Assembly: GCA_938091715.1 (NCBI GenBank)
Contig: CALKMT010000040.1
Span: 1-8,131 of the forward strand
DNA from: an uncultured Litorivicinus sp.
GTDB taxonomy: Bacteria; Pseudomonadota; Gammaproteobacteria; Pseudomonadales; Litorivicinaceae
Length of the DNA: 8,131 nt
Reading direction: 5' to 3'
The notes under the pieces: model-generated
Seen by the model: only the letters and a program-made list of their open reading frames with translations
Told to the model about the DNA's origin: nothing
The model's database searches: none
Shown here: positions 1-6,276 of the stretch, piece after piece
How the letters are laid out: every line of letters starts with the position of its first letter
How positions within the stretch are numbered: position 1 is the stretch's first letter
Translations under genes and position numbers: made by a program

Positions 1-402
1 CGAATCGACGCCGAGTCCCAAGAAAACATTCAACACATTGCCGAGACCATAGGTTTACAAGAGCACCTGCAGGTCCAGTCTGGGGCCCTGTCCCACGGCC
101 AAAAGCAATGGTTGGAAATCGGCATGTTGCTCAGCCAACGGCCGAAGTTGCTGCTGGTAGATGAGCCGGTGGCCGGCATGACCCATCAGGAAATCGACAA
201 AACTGCGGAATTGCTTCGCTCGCTCGCCGGGGAGCACTGCGTGGTGGTTGTCGAACATGACATGGATTTTGTCCGGGACCTAGCCGAGGGCGGGAACACC
301 GTCACGGTTTTGCATCAAGGCTCGGTCTTGGCGGAAGGGTCAATGGAGCAAATCCAAAACGACGCGCAAGTCCGCAGCGTGTACTTAGGAGAGGACGCAT
401 GA
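1..402 (+). CDS. urtD: Urea ABC transporter ATP-binding protein UrtD (5' partial)
   Basis: The reading frame is open from base 1 and ends at TGA 400-402, so this is the C-terminal 133 residues of an ABC ATPase whose start lies left of the window. Visible parts are the signature region LSHGQKQWLEIGM, a Walker B LLLVDEP followed by VAGMT, and an H-loop VVVVEHDMDFV. The SHGQKQWLEIG form of the signature is typical of the LivG/UrtD branch of branched-chain amino acid/amide importers. The Walker A and Q-loop fall outside the window. The assignment to urea rather than amino acids rests on the UrtD-like signature and on the directly linked urtE and urease genes. Known role: one of two cytoplasmic ATPases powering high-affinity urea uptake through UrtBC with the binding protein UrtA. 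The stop overlaps the urtE start by four bases (ATGA), and the urtE ribosome binding site (AGGAG, 387-391) lies inside this gene. Confidence 0.93.
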   Translation, partial: RIDAESQENIQHIAETIGLQEHLQVQSGALSHGQKQWLEIGMLLSQRPKLLLVDEPVAGMTHQEIDKTAELLRSLAGEHCVVVVEHDMDFVRDLAEGGNTVTVLHQGSVLAEGSMEQIQNDAQVRSVYLGEDA

Positions 403-1094
403 TTCGAATCGAGGGCCTGAACCAACACTATGGTCAGAGTCATACGTTAAAAGACTTAACTCTGGATATCCCTGCGGGCCAATGCACGGTCATTATGGGC
501 CGCAACGGCGTGGGCAAGACCACCCTGCTGCAGTGCATTATGGGGCTGCAGCCTCTGTCCAGCGGACAGATATATTGGCACGGCGATGCCCTGTCCAAGG
601 TCAGCGTCGAAGCCCGTCCTCGCCTAGGTTTGGGGTTTGTGCCCCAGGGTCGGCAGATCTTTTCAATGCTGACGGTGCAGGAGAACCTCGAGATCGGGGT
701 GCCGATTCGTCCCCGAGGACAGCGTCGGGTGCCGGACTTTATTTTTGACCTGTTCCCCGTGTTAAAGGACATGTTGCACCGCCGGGGCGGCGATTTATCC
801 GGCGGGCAGCAACAGCAGTTGGCCATTGCCCGGGCCTTAGTGATTGACCCAAAGTTATTAATTTTAGACGAGCCTACCGAGGGGATTCAGCCCAACATCG
901 TGGCCGAGATCGCCGACATTGTCCGCAAGCTAAATCGAGAGCTGGGCCTGACCGTGTTATTGGTCGAACAAAAGCTCCCTTTTGCGCGGAAATTAGCCGA
1001 CCGATTTTGTCTGTTGGACCGCGGCAGCCTAGTCGCCGAAGGGGCCATGGCAGATCTGTCTGACAACTTGATCGAAGACTACTTAACCGTCTGA
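399..1094 (+). CDS. urtE: Urea ABC transporter ATP-binding protein UrtE
   Basis: This is a complete 231-residue ABC ATPase of the LivF/UrtE type, the second nucleotide-binding subunit of the urea importer. Walker A GRNGVGKTT is at residues 34-42, the Q-loop at Q83, the signature LSGGQQQQLAIARAL from 133 and Walker B LLILDEPTEG from 153. At the H-loop position the protein has Glu-Gln (VLLVEQK, 187-192) instead of histidine, which is usual for LivF-type subunits and does not imply loss of activity. The length is normal for the family. The start ATG 399 is supported by AGGAG seven bases upstream and by the four-base overlap with urtD. The TGA at 1092-1094 overlaps the ureD ATG by one base, tying the transporter directly to the urease genes. 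LivF for amino acids is the alternative, but the adjoining urease operon makes urea far more likely. Confidence 0.95.
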   Translation: MIRIEGLNQHYGQSHTLKDLTLDIPAGQCTVIMGRNGVGKTTLLQCIMGLQPLSSGQIYWHGDALSKVSVEARPRLGLGFVPQGRQIFSMLTVQENLEIGVPIRPRGQRRVPDFIFDLFPVLKDMLHRRGGDLSGGQQQQLAIARALVIDPKLLILDEPTEGIQPNIVAEIADIVRKLNRELGLTVLLVEQKLPFARKLADRFCLLDRGSLVAEGAMADLSDNLIEDYLTV

Positions 1095-1921
1095 TGAATG
1101 CGCTAACCCAACCCAAAGTAAACGGATGGCACGCGCAGATGCATATGCGTTTTGGCGTCCGTGACAGCCGAACCAAGATGGTTGAGGGTCATCGAGCCGG
1201 GCCTTTGTCAGTGCAGCGTGGTTTTTATCCCGAGGGCGCTCTGTGTCACAGCTATTTGCTGCACCCACCCGGGGGTGTAGTGGGCGGCGATCGAATCGAC
1301 GTGACCTGTCAGGTCGACACCAACGCTCAGGCGCTGGTCACCACACCGGGAGCCACCAAGTTTTATCGCAGCTCGGGGGCCACCGCCTACCAACATCAGG
1401 TGTTGCGCGTCGACGCCGAGGCATCGCTGGAATGGCTGCCCCAGGAAACCATTTATTTTTCTGGCGCCCAAGCCCGCCTGGTTACCCATGTTGAACTGCA
1501 TCCCAATGGACGTTTTATCGGCTGGGAAATGCACTGTGCTGGCCGGCCCGTGATGCAAGAGGCTTTTAATGAGGGGCAGGTCTGGACAGCATTGAATCTG
1601 ACCTCCGAAGGGCAGCCCTTACTCCGAGATCTCAGTCAGTTTGGGGCCCAGCACAACAGCGCCAGCCATCGTGACTATGCCATGCAATCAACCCTGGTGG
1701 CTGGCTGGGCTGACGGTTCAGATCTGGGAACCGCGCGCCAAGTCTTGGCTCAACACGCAGGCCTATTGGCCGGCGCCACCCTGGTCGACGGCCTGTTGGT
1801 GATCCGCGCTCTGTGCCAATCCACCGATCAAGTACTGCCCTGCTGGATAGATATTTGGTCGGCCCTGCGACCCGACATTATTGGACGCCCCGCGTGTCCT
1901 CCTCGAATTTGGAACACCTAG
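1094..1921 (+). CDS. ureD: Urease accessory protein UreD (UreH)
   Basis: This 275-residue protein is the urease chaperone that binds the UreABC apoenzyme first and forms the scaffold to which UreF and UreG attach during nickel insertion. Family hallmarks seen are GPLSVQRGFYPEG (residues 36-48), HPPGGVVGGD (57-66), TTPGATKFYRS (83-93) and the characteristic C-terminal ending with LRPDIIGR and PRIWNT (258-275). Length is normal for UreD. The ATG at 1094 shares its first base with the last base of the urtE stop codon. No strong Shine-Dalgarno sequence precedes it, so translation probably depends on ribosomes finishing urtE. Internal methionines lie near residues 16-18, but the overlap and the normal length favour 1094. 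ureA begins eight bases after the stop. Confidence 0.96.
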   Translation: MNALTQPKVNGWHAQMHMRFGVRDSRTKMVEGHRAGPLSVQRGFYPEGALCHSYLLHPPGGVVGGDRIDVTCQVDTNAQALVTTPGATKFYRSSGATAYQHQVLRVDAEASLEWLPQETIYFSGAQARLVTHVELHPNGRFIGWEMHCAGRPVMQEAFNEGQVWTALNLTSEGQPLLRDLSQFGAQHNSASHRDYAMQSTLVAGWADGSDLGTARQVLAQHAGLLAGATLVDGLLVIRALCQSTDQVLPCWIDIWSALRPDIIGRPACPPRIWNT

Positions 1922-1923
1922 GA
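1920..1923 (+). promoter_or_regulatory. Ribosome binding site of ureA
   Basis: AGGA lies six bases before ATG 1930 and overlaps the ureD stop codon TAG (1919-1921). It settles the ureA start at 1930 rather than the in-frame ATG at 1813, which lies inside ureD and would add 39 residues unlike UreA. Confidence 0.7.
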
Positions 1924-1929
1924 ACGCTC

Positions 1930-2232
1930 ATGGAACTGACACCCAGAGAAAAAGACAAATTATTGCTATTTACCGCAGGCCTCTTAGCCGAACGACGGAA
2001 AGACCGTGGCCTAAAACTGAACTACCCCGAGGCGGTGGCGTTTATCAGCGCCGCCATTTTAGAAGGTGCGCGGGATGGCCGCACGGTAGCCGAACTGATG
2101 GATTACGGCCGCACCTTGTTGAGCTCGGACGACGTCATGCCCGGCGTGCCGGAGATGATCCACGACGTACAGGTCGAAGCCACTTTTCCCGACGGCACCA
2201 AGCTGGTGACCGTTCATGAACCCATTGTGTGA
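1930..2232 (+). CDS. ureA: Urease gamma subunit UreA
   Basis: This 100-residue protein is the small gamma subunit of urease, the normal size where gamma and beta are separate polypeptides. It begins MELTPREKDKLLLFTAG, continues RGLKLNYPEAVAFISAAILEG and GRTVAELM, and ends with the VPEMIHDVQVEATFPDGTKLVTVHEPI region. All of these match the conserved UreA core. Gamma packs on UreC and does not itself carry catalytic residues; the enzyme acts in the cytoplasm as a trimer of UreABC units. The frame is open further upstream to an ATG at 1813, but that extension lies inside ureD and has no UreA character. ureB follows after seven bases. Confidence 0.97.
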   Translation: MELTPREKDKLLLFTAGLLAERRKDRGLKLNYPEAVAFISAAILEGARDGRTVAELMDYGRTLLSSDDVMPGVPEMIHDVQVEATFPDGTKLVTVHEPIV

Positions 2233-2235
2233 GGA
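2230..2235 (+). promoter_or_regulatory. Ribosome binding site of ureB
   Basis: TGAGGA combines the ureA stop codon (2230-2232) with a GAGGA Shine-Dalgarno sequence four bases before ATG 2240. This supports 2240 as the ureB start over the in-frame ATG at 2216, which lies inside ureA. Confidence 0.7.
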
Positions 2236-2239
2236 CGCC

Positions 2240-2548
2240 ATGAAACCCGGAGAAATCATTACCCAGCCCGGCGAAATCAAACTGAATGTCGGCCGGAACA
2301 CGACCACAGTCGAGGTCGAAAACCACGGCGACCGACCCATTCAGGTCGGCTCGCATTATCACTTTGCCGAGGCTAACGACGCGTTGAAATTTGATCGCGC
2401 TGCCGCACGCGGTTTTCGACTAGATATCCCGGCCGGCACCGCGGTTCGCTTTGAGCCCGGCCAGCGCCGACCGGTCAACTTAGTCGAGCTGTCCGGTGCA
2501 CGCCGGGTGTTCGGCTTTCAGGGAAAAATTATGGGGGATCTAGCATGA
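2240..2548 (+). CDS. ureB: Urease beta subunit UreB
   Basis: This 102-residue protein is the beta subunit of urease. It opens with MKPGEIITQPGEIKLN and carries the strongly conserved block VENHGDRPIQVGSHYHFAEAN. Next come ALKFDRAAARGFRLDIPAGTA, FEPG, and the end VELSGARRVFGFQGKIMG. The length fits a separate beta subunit, as in most proteobacteria, rather than a gamma-beta fusion. Beta holds the trimer together and contributes to the surface around the active-site flap of UreC. An in-frame ATG at 2216 would add eight residues inside ureA and lacks a binding site. The stop overlaps the ureC start by four bases (ATGA, 2545-2548), so equal production of beta and alpha through coupled translation is likely. 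Confidence 0.97.
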   Translation: MKPGEIITQPGEIKLNVGRNTTTVEVENHGDRPIQVGSHYHFAEANDALKFDRAAARGFRLDIPAGTAVRFEPGQRRPVNLVELSGARRVFGFQGKIMGDLA

Positions 2549-4248
2549 GCAAGATGACCCGTCAGGCCTACGCCGAGATGTTTGGACCGACCATTGGGGA
2601 TCGCGTTCGCTTGGCCGATACCGAGCTGTTTTTGCGCGTCGAAGACGACCTGACCACCTACGGTGAAGAGGTCAAATTCGGCGGAGGCAAAGTCATTCGA
2701 GATGGTATGGGGCAGTCTCAGGCCGGCCGTGCCGAGGCCCCAGATCTGGTGATTACCAACGCCTTAATTGTGGATCACTGGGGCATTATCAAAGCCGATA
2801 TCGCGGTCAAGGACGGCCGAATTGAGCGAATCGGAAAAGCGGGAAATCCCGACATACAACCTGGGGTCGACATTGTCGTTGGCCCCGGTACCGAGGTCAT
2901 TGCTGGCGAGGGGCAAATCGTTACCGCAGGCGGTATCGATGCGCACATTCATTTCATCTGCCCCCAACAGGTGGAAGAAGCCCTCGCCAGTGGTGTCACT
3001 ACCATGCTGGGGGGCGGCACGGGACCAGCCACCGGCACCAACGCCACCACCTGCACACCTGGCGAGTGGAACATGGCCCGCATGCTAGAAGCGGGCGACG
3101 ATCTGCCGATGAATCTTGGATTCTTAGGCAAGGGCAACGCCAGCCTGCCCGGCGCATTGGAGGAGCAAATCGAATCCGGGGCGATGGGGCTGAAATTGCA
3201 CGAAGACTGGGGCACCACCCCAGCAGCTATCGACTGCTGCATGGGTGTCGCCGAACGCTACGACGTGCAGGTCGCCATTCACACCGACACCCTGAACGAA
3301 TCGGGGTTCGTCGAAGAGACGTTGGCCGCCATTGGCAATCGAGTCATTCACACGTATCACACCGAGGGTGCAGGCGGCGGACACGCCCCGGACATCATCC
3401 GAGCCGCGGGTTACAGCAATGTGCTGCCCTCCTCGACCAACCCCACACGCCCGTACACCCGCAATACAGTGGACGAGCATTTAGACATGTTGATGGTGTG
3501 CCACCACCTGGACACCAGCATTGCCGAAGACGTGGCGTTCGCCGAATCCCGCATCCGCCGGGAGACCATTGCTGCCGAGGACATCCTGCATGATCTGGGA
3601 GCGTTTTCCATGATCTCGTCGGACTCCCAGGCAATGGGTCGGGTTGGCGAGACCATCACGCGTACCTGGCAAACAGCGCACAAAATGCGCGTCCAACGCG
3701 GCCCAATGGCGGGGGACGACACGCAGTCGGACAACACCCGGATCAAGCGCTACATCGCCAAGTACACGATCAACCCAGCCATCACCATGGGCGTGTCTCA
3801 TGAGGTCGGCTCGATTGAAGCGGGCAAACTAGCGGATCTGGTGTTCTGGAAACCGGCATTTTTTGGCACCAAACCCAGCCTGATCTTGAAAGGCGGCCTG
3901 ATTGCCTATGCTCCGATGGGAGACCCGAACGCCTCTATTCCGACACCTCAACCGGTCCACTACCGGCCGATGTTTGGCGCCATCGGTAAAGCCGCACACC
4001 GCACCTCAATTTTGTTCTTGTCCCAAGCGGCGATTGACAAAGGTGTACCAGAAAAACTCGGCCTGCAAAGCCAAATCAGCCCGGTTAAACACTGCCGCAC
4101 CCTGAGCAAGGCCGACATGATCCATAACACCTATCAGCCCGACATTCAGGTCGATCCGCAGACCTATGAAGTGCGCGCGGACGGTGAATTACTGACCTGC
4201 GAGCCAGCAAACGAGCTGCCCATGGCGCAGCGTTATTACCTGTTTTGA
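2545..4248 (+). CDS. ureC: Urease alpha (catalytic) subunit UreC
   Basis: This complete 567-residue subunit hydrolyses urea to ammonia and carbamate using a two-nickel centre. The key residues fall at exactly the numbering of Klebsiella urease: H134 and H136 (in DAHIHF), K217 for carbamylation and H219 (in GLKLHEDWG), and H246 (AIHTDTLNE). They continue with H272 (HTYHTEGAGGGHAPD), the flap residues C319 and H320 (MVCHHLD) and D360 (SSDSQAMGR). Nothing needed for nickel binding or catalysis is missing, so an active enzyme is expected once matured. The N-terminal part begins with MTRQAYAEMFGPT and the C-terminus ends ELPMAQRYYLF, both standard. The start at 2545 overlaps the ureB stop and has a G-rich site (GGGGGA, 2533-2538) six bases upstream. 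A second ATG at residue 4 is a possible alternative start. ureE follows after ten bases. Confidence 0.99.
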   Translation: MSKMTRQAYAEMFGPTIGDRVRLADTELFLRVEDDLTTYGEEVKFGGGKVIRDGMGQSQAGRAEAPDLVITNALIVDHWGIIKADIAVKDGRIERIGKAGNPDIQPGVDIVVGPGTEVIAGEGQIVTAGGIDAHIHFICPQQVEEALASGVTTMLGGGTGPATGTNATTCTPGEWNMARMLEAGDDLPMNLGFLGKGNASLPGALEEQIESGAMGLKLHEDWGTTPAAIDCCMGVAERYDVQVAIHTDTLNESGFVEETLAAIGNRVIHTYHTEGAGGGHAPDIIRAAGYSNVLPSSTNPTRPYTRNTVDEHLDMLMVCHHLDTSIAEDVAFAESRIRRETIAAEDILHDLGAFSMISSDSQAMGRVGETITRTWQTAHKMRVQRGPMAGDDTQSDNTRIKRYIAKYTINPAITMGVSHEVGSIEAGKLADLVFWKPAFFGTKPSLILKGGLIAYAPMGDPNASIPTPQPVHYRPMFGAIGKAAHRTSILFLSQAAIDKGVPEKLGLQSQISPVKHCRTLSKADMIHNTYQPDIQVDPQTYEVRADGELLTCEPANELPMAQRYYLF

Positions 4249-4258
4249 GGAGCCGCCG

Positions 4259-4714
4259 ATGAAACGATTCAACCGGGTTACCCAATCTGGAACCCTGACC
4301 CACACCACGGTGGAGCTGGGCATTCATCAAAGAATCCGAAGCCGTCAGCGCATTACATTATCCACCGGCGAGGAAGCGCTGATGGATATCGAGCGTGGGA
4401 TTACCCTGCGCGATGGCGATCAACTGGCCAGTGAGGCCGGGGAGGTAGTGACCGTCGTGTCAGCCCCCGAAACCGTCTCGGTGGTTCGGACCGACGACTT
4501 ACACCTATTGGCCCGGGTTTGCTATCACCTGGGCAACCGACACGTGCCGCTGCAGATCACGCCTGCCTGGGTCAGCTACCTGCATGATCATGTGCTGGAC
4601 GCCATGGTGGTCGGACTAGGCGCAGAGGTCGCGACTGAACATGCCCCCTTTGAGCCAGAAAATGGCGCCTATGGAGGGCAAAGTCACTCACATTCACACA
4701 GCCATTCACACTAA
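4259..4714 (+). CDS. ureE: Urease accessory protein UreE, nickel metallochaperone with His tail
   Basis: This 151-residue protein delivers nickel to the UreDFG-apourease complex. The N-terminal peptide-binding domain is followed by a metal-binding domain with CYHLGNRHVPLQ (residues 88-99) and LHDHVLDAMVVGLG (108-121). H90, H95, H109 and H111 line up, shifted by one, with the metal-binding H91, H96, H110 and H112 described for Klebsiella UreE. The family block HAPFEPENGAYGG (128-140) precedes a short histidine tail, (Ser-His) repeated five times, that ends the protein. Such tails bind extra nickel and are variable in length between species; this one is much shorter than Klebsiella's. The start is supported by TGAGGAG (4246-4252), which includes the ureC stop codon, six bases upstream. 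The next gene begins ten bases after the stop. Confidence 0.96.
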   Translation: MKRFNRVTQSGTLTHTTVELGIHQRIRSRQRITLSTGEEALMDIERGITLRDGDQLASEAGEVVTVVSAPETVSVVRTDDLHLLARVCYHLGNRHVPLQITPAWVSYLHDHVLDAMVVGLGAEVATEHAPFEPENGAYGGQSHSHSHSHSH

Positions 4715-4717
4715 GGA
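4712..4717 (+). promoter_or_regulatory. Ribosome binding site of the small membrane-protein gene
   Basis: TAAGGA merges the ureE stop codon with an AAGGA Shine-Dalgarno sequence seven bases before ATG 4725. It is the main support, with the signal peptide, for starting the small gene there. Confidence 0.65.
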
Positions 4718-4724
4718 AAACAAA

Positions 4725-4913
4725 ATGAAAACTGCATTTGTTACAACCGCCGCTTTGGCTCCCACCGGGGCCTTGGCCCACGCGGGACAGCACACGGGCA
4801 GCCTGTTCCAAACCGTCATCCACTTCGCCAGCCAACCCGACCATTGGCTGGCCATGGGCGTCATTGGCGCGGTCTTAACTGGCCTCGCGCTGTCACGTTG
4901 GAGCCGTGCGTGA
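4725..4913 (+). CDS. Small single-span membrane protein, HupE/UreJ-like N-terminus, function unknown
   Basis: This 62-residue protein is not a standard urease subunit or chaperone. A signal peptide (MKTAFVTTAALAPTGALA) with an AxA site predicts cleavage after residue 18, leaving a mature end HAGQHTG; cleavage after A20 is also possible. A short outer segment carries H19, H23, H33 and H40 and reads QPDHWLAM, echoing the DHLLAM motif near the start of HupE/UreJ nickel permeases. One hydrophobic span (about 42-57) and a basic end (RWSRA) follow, giving an N-out, C-in topology. HupE proteins are about 190-200 residues with six or more spans, so this is either a separate mini-protein or a remnant. 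The frame is intact, has a good ribosome binding site, and its TGA overlaps the ureF GTG by four bases, which suggests a working gene. A role in nickel passage or urease-linked membrane function is inference only. Confidence 0.75.
   Translation: MKTAFVTTAALAPTGALAHAGQHTGSLFQTVIHFASQPDHWLAMGVIGAVLTGLALSRWSRA
4900..4903 (+). promoter_or_regulatory. Ribosome binding site of ureF (GTG start)
   Basis: GGAG lies six bases before GTG 4910, inside the end of the small membrane-protein gene. Together with the GTGA overlap it favours 4910 over the upstream in-frame ATG at 4844. Confidence 0.6.
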
Positions 4914-5575
4914 TTCAGAATTTGCGGCTGTATCAACTGATCAGCCCAAATTTACCCATTGGCGGATTCACCTATTCCCAGGGCTTGGAATGGGCGGTCG
5001 AGCAGGGCTGGGTCTCGAATAAGGACCAAATGGCCGATTGGCTGGCAAGCGTCCTAGAGCAGTCCATGACGCCCTTTGAATTGCCGCTTTTGCGGGCATC
5101 CTATCAGGCCGCTCAAGCGGCAGACTGGGCAGAATTCGGCTGCTTGGCACAGAGCATTATCGCCGGTCGAGAAACCCGGGAATTACGCACCGAAGAACGT
5201 CAACGGGGGGCAGCGCTGGCGCGCTTGCTGCCAGCATTGGATATCCCGTTGCCCAATGAGTGTAGCGACGCCGTTACCAGCAACCAGATCAGTGGATTTG
5301 CCTATGCGGCAGCCCACTGGAATATCGATGTGGATGCCCTGTGCCAGGGGTATCTGTGGTGCTGGTTAGAGGGAGCCTGCGTAGCGGGCATTAAGTTAGT
5401 GCCGCTAGGGCAAACCCATGGGCAGCAACTGATGCTGGATTTGGGACCGGCGATCCAGCAGGCGGTCGCCGACTCCCGTCAAATACCACGTGACGACATT
5501 GGGGCCACCACCTTTGCGCAAGCCTTGGCCAGTGCCCGACATGAAACTCAATACACACGACTGTATCGGTCGTAA
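4910..5575 (+). CDS. ureF: Urease accessory protein UreF
   Basis: Starting at GTG 4910, the protein has 221 residues, normal for UreF. UreF bridges UreD and UreG in the maturation complex and controls UreG GTPase activity so that nickel is inserted faithfully. Family features are LYQLISPNLPIGGFTYSQGLE near the N-terminus (split as LYQLISPNLP then IGGFTYSQGLE), RETRELRTEE, and RGAALARLL. After these come QGYLWCWLEGACVAGIKLVPLGQT and the C-terminal QYTRLYRS, the tail that contacts UreD. An in-frame ATG at 4844 would add 22 residues that lie inside the small gene and have no UreF character. The GTG overlaps that gene's stop (GTGA), pointing to coupled translation. ureG follows after nine bases. 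Confidence 0.95.
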   Translation: MIQNLRLYQLISPNLPIGGFTYSQGLEWAVEQGWVSNKDQMADWLASVLEQSMTPFELPLLRASYQAAQAADWAEFGCLAQSIIAGRETRELRTEERQRGAALARLLPALDIPLPNECSDAVTSNQISGFAYAAAHWNIDVDALCQGYLWCWLEGACVAGIKLVPLGQTHGQQLMLDLGPAIQQAVADSRQIPRDDIGATTFAQALASARHETQYTRLYRS

Positions 5576-5584
5576 AGGACAGAC

Positions 5585-6205
5585 ATGACAGACTACAAGC
5601 AACCCTTACGCATCGGCGTTGGCGGACCCGTTGGATCAGGCAAAACAGCACTACTAGAGGCGCTGTCCAAGCGCCTGAGGGACACCTATTCGATCGCGTT
5701 GGTGACCAATGACATCTATACCCAAGAGGACGCCAAGATCCTGACCCGTGCAGGCGCTCTGCCCGAGGATCGAATTATCGGGGTGGAAACAGGCGGCTGC
5801 CCACATACTGCAATCCGTGAAGACGCCTCGATGAACCTGGCGGCGGTTGAAACTCTGGCCAAGCGCCATGGGGATTTAGACGTGGTGTTCGTGGAAAGCG
5901 GCGGGGACAATTTGAGCGCTACCTTTAGTCCGGAACTGGCCGATCTGACGATCTATGTGATCGACGTGGCCGAGGGCGAAAAAATTCCTCGCAAAGGTGG
6001 GCCGGGCATTACTCGCTCGGATTTGTTGGTGATCAACAAGATCGATCTCGCGCCCTACGTGGGGGCCAGTTTGCAAGTCATGGAATCGGACACCAACCGG
6101 ATGCGCCCTGAAAAACCGTGGGTATTCTCAAACCTAAAGAACCACACCGGCTTGGACACCATTATTGAATTCATCGAGCATGCGGGCGTTTTGAACCCCG
6201 CCTAA
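5585..6205 (+). CDS. ureG: Urease accessory GTPase UreG
   Basis: This 206-residue SIMIBI-class GTPase powers nickel delivery to urease and receives nickel from UreE. The P-loop GGPVGSGKT is at residues 13-21, TNDIYTQEDA at 41-50, and the invariant nickel-binding Cys-Pro-His at C72-H74 within TGGCPHTAIRED. Further on are VESGGDNL (103-110), the base-specificity motif NKID at 151-154, and an RPEKPWVFSNLK segment (174-185). Length and all motifs are standard. The ATG at 5585 has AAGGA (5575-5579) five bases upstream. This is the last gene of the urease operon in the window; the next gene is on the opposite strand. Confidence 0.98.
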   Translation: MTDYKQPLRIGVGGPVGSGKTALLEALSKRLRDTYSIALVTNDIYTQEDAKILTRAGALPEDRIIGVETGGCPHTAIREDASMNLAAVETLAKRHGDLDVVFVESGGDNLSATFSPELADLTIYVIDVAEGEKIPRKGGPGITRSDLLVINKIDLAPYVGASLQVMESDTNRMRPEKPWVFSNLKNHTGLDTIIEFIEHAGVLNPA

Positions 6206-6215
6206 GATTTGCTAA

Positions 6216-6276
6216 TTGGGCGGCATCGGTGCAATGCGTGCTTTGGCACACCTACAAACTGCGCCAGCCCGCCCAA
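6216..6276. terminator. Weak inverted repeat at the convergent ureG / ynjF-like junction
   Basis: TTGGGCGG (6216-6223) is matched by its reverse complement CCGCCCAA (6269-6276), with the second arm inside the 3' end of the minus-strand gene. A smaller hairpin, GTGC-TTTG-GCAC (6238-6249), lies in the loop. Neither strand has a run of T after the stem and the loop is long, so this is only a candidate for a two-way terminator. The 46 bases between the two stop codons hold nothing else recognisable. Confidence 0.22.

Noticed and set aside
965..974. Loss of the H-loop histidine in UrtE (Glu-Gln instead)
   Set aside because: LivF/UrtE-type subunits commonly have Glu-Gln here, so it is a family trait and not damage.
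1813..1929. Longer UreA beginning at ATG 1813 (39 extra residues)
   Set aside because: The extension lies wholly inside the conserved UreD C-terminus in another frame, does not resemble UreA, and ATG 1930 has its own AGGA site.
2216..2239. Longer UreB beginning at ATG 2216
   Set aside because: The eight extra residues lie inside ureA; ATG 2240 has a GAGGA site and gives the standard UreB N-terminus MKPGEI.
3066..3593. Long alternative-frame ORFs inside ureC, including 175 residues on the plus strand and several on the minus strand
   Set aside because: They lie within a fully conserved ureC, have Arg/His/Pro-rich composition typical of frame-shifted GC-rich coding DNA, and show no recognisable domain or start context.
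4641..4724. Extension of the small membrane protein upstream to ATG 4641, which reads as another His-containing stretch (HIHTAIHT)
   Set aside because: This is the out-of-frame reading of the UreE His tail. It would bury the signal peptide internally, while ATG 4725 has a good ribosome binding site.
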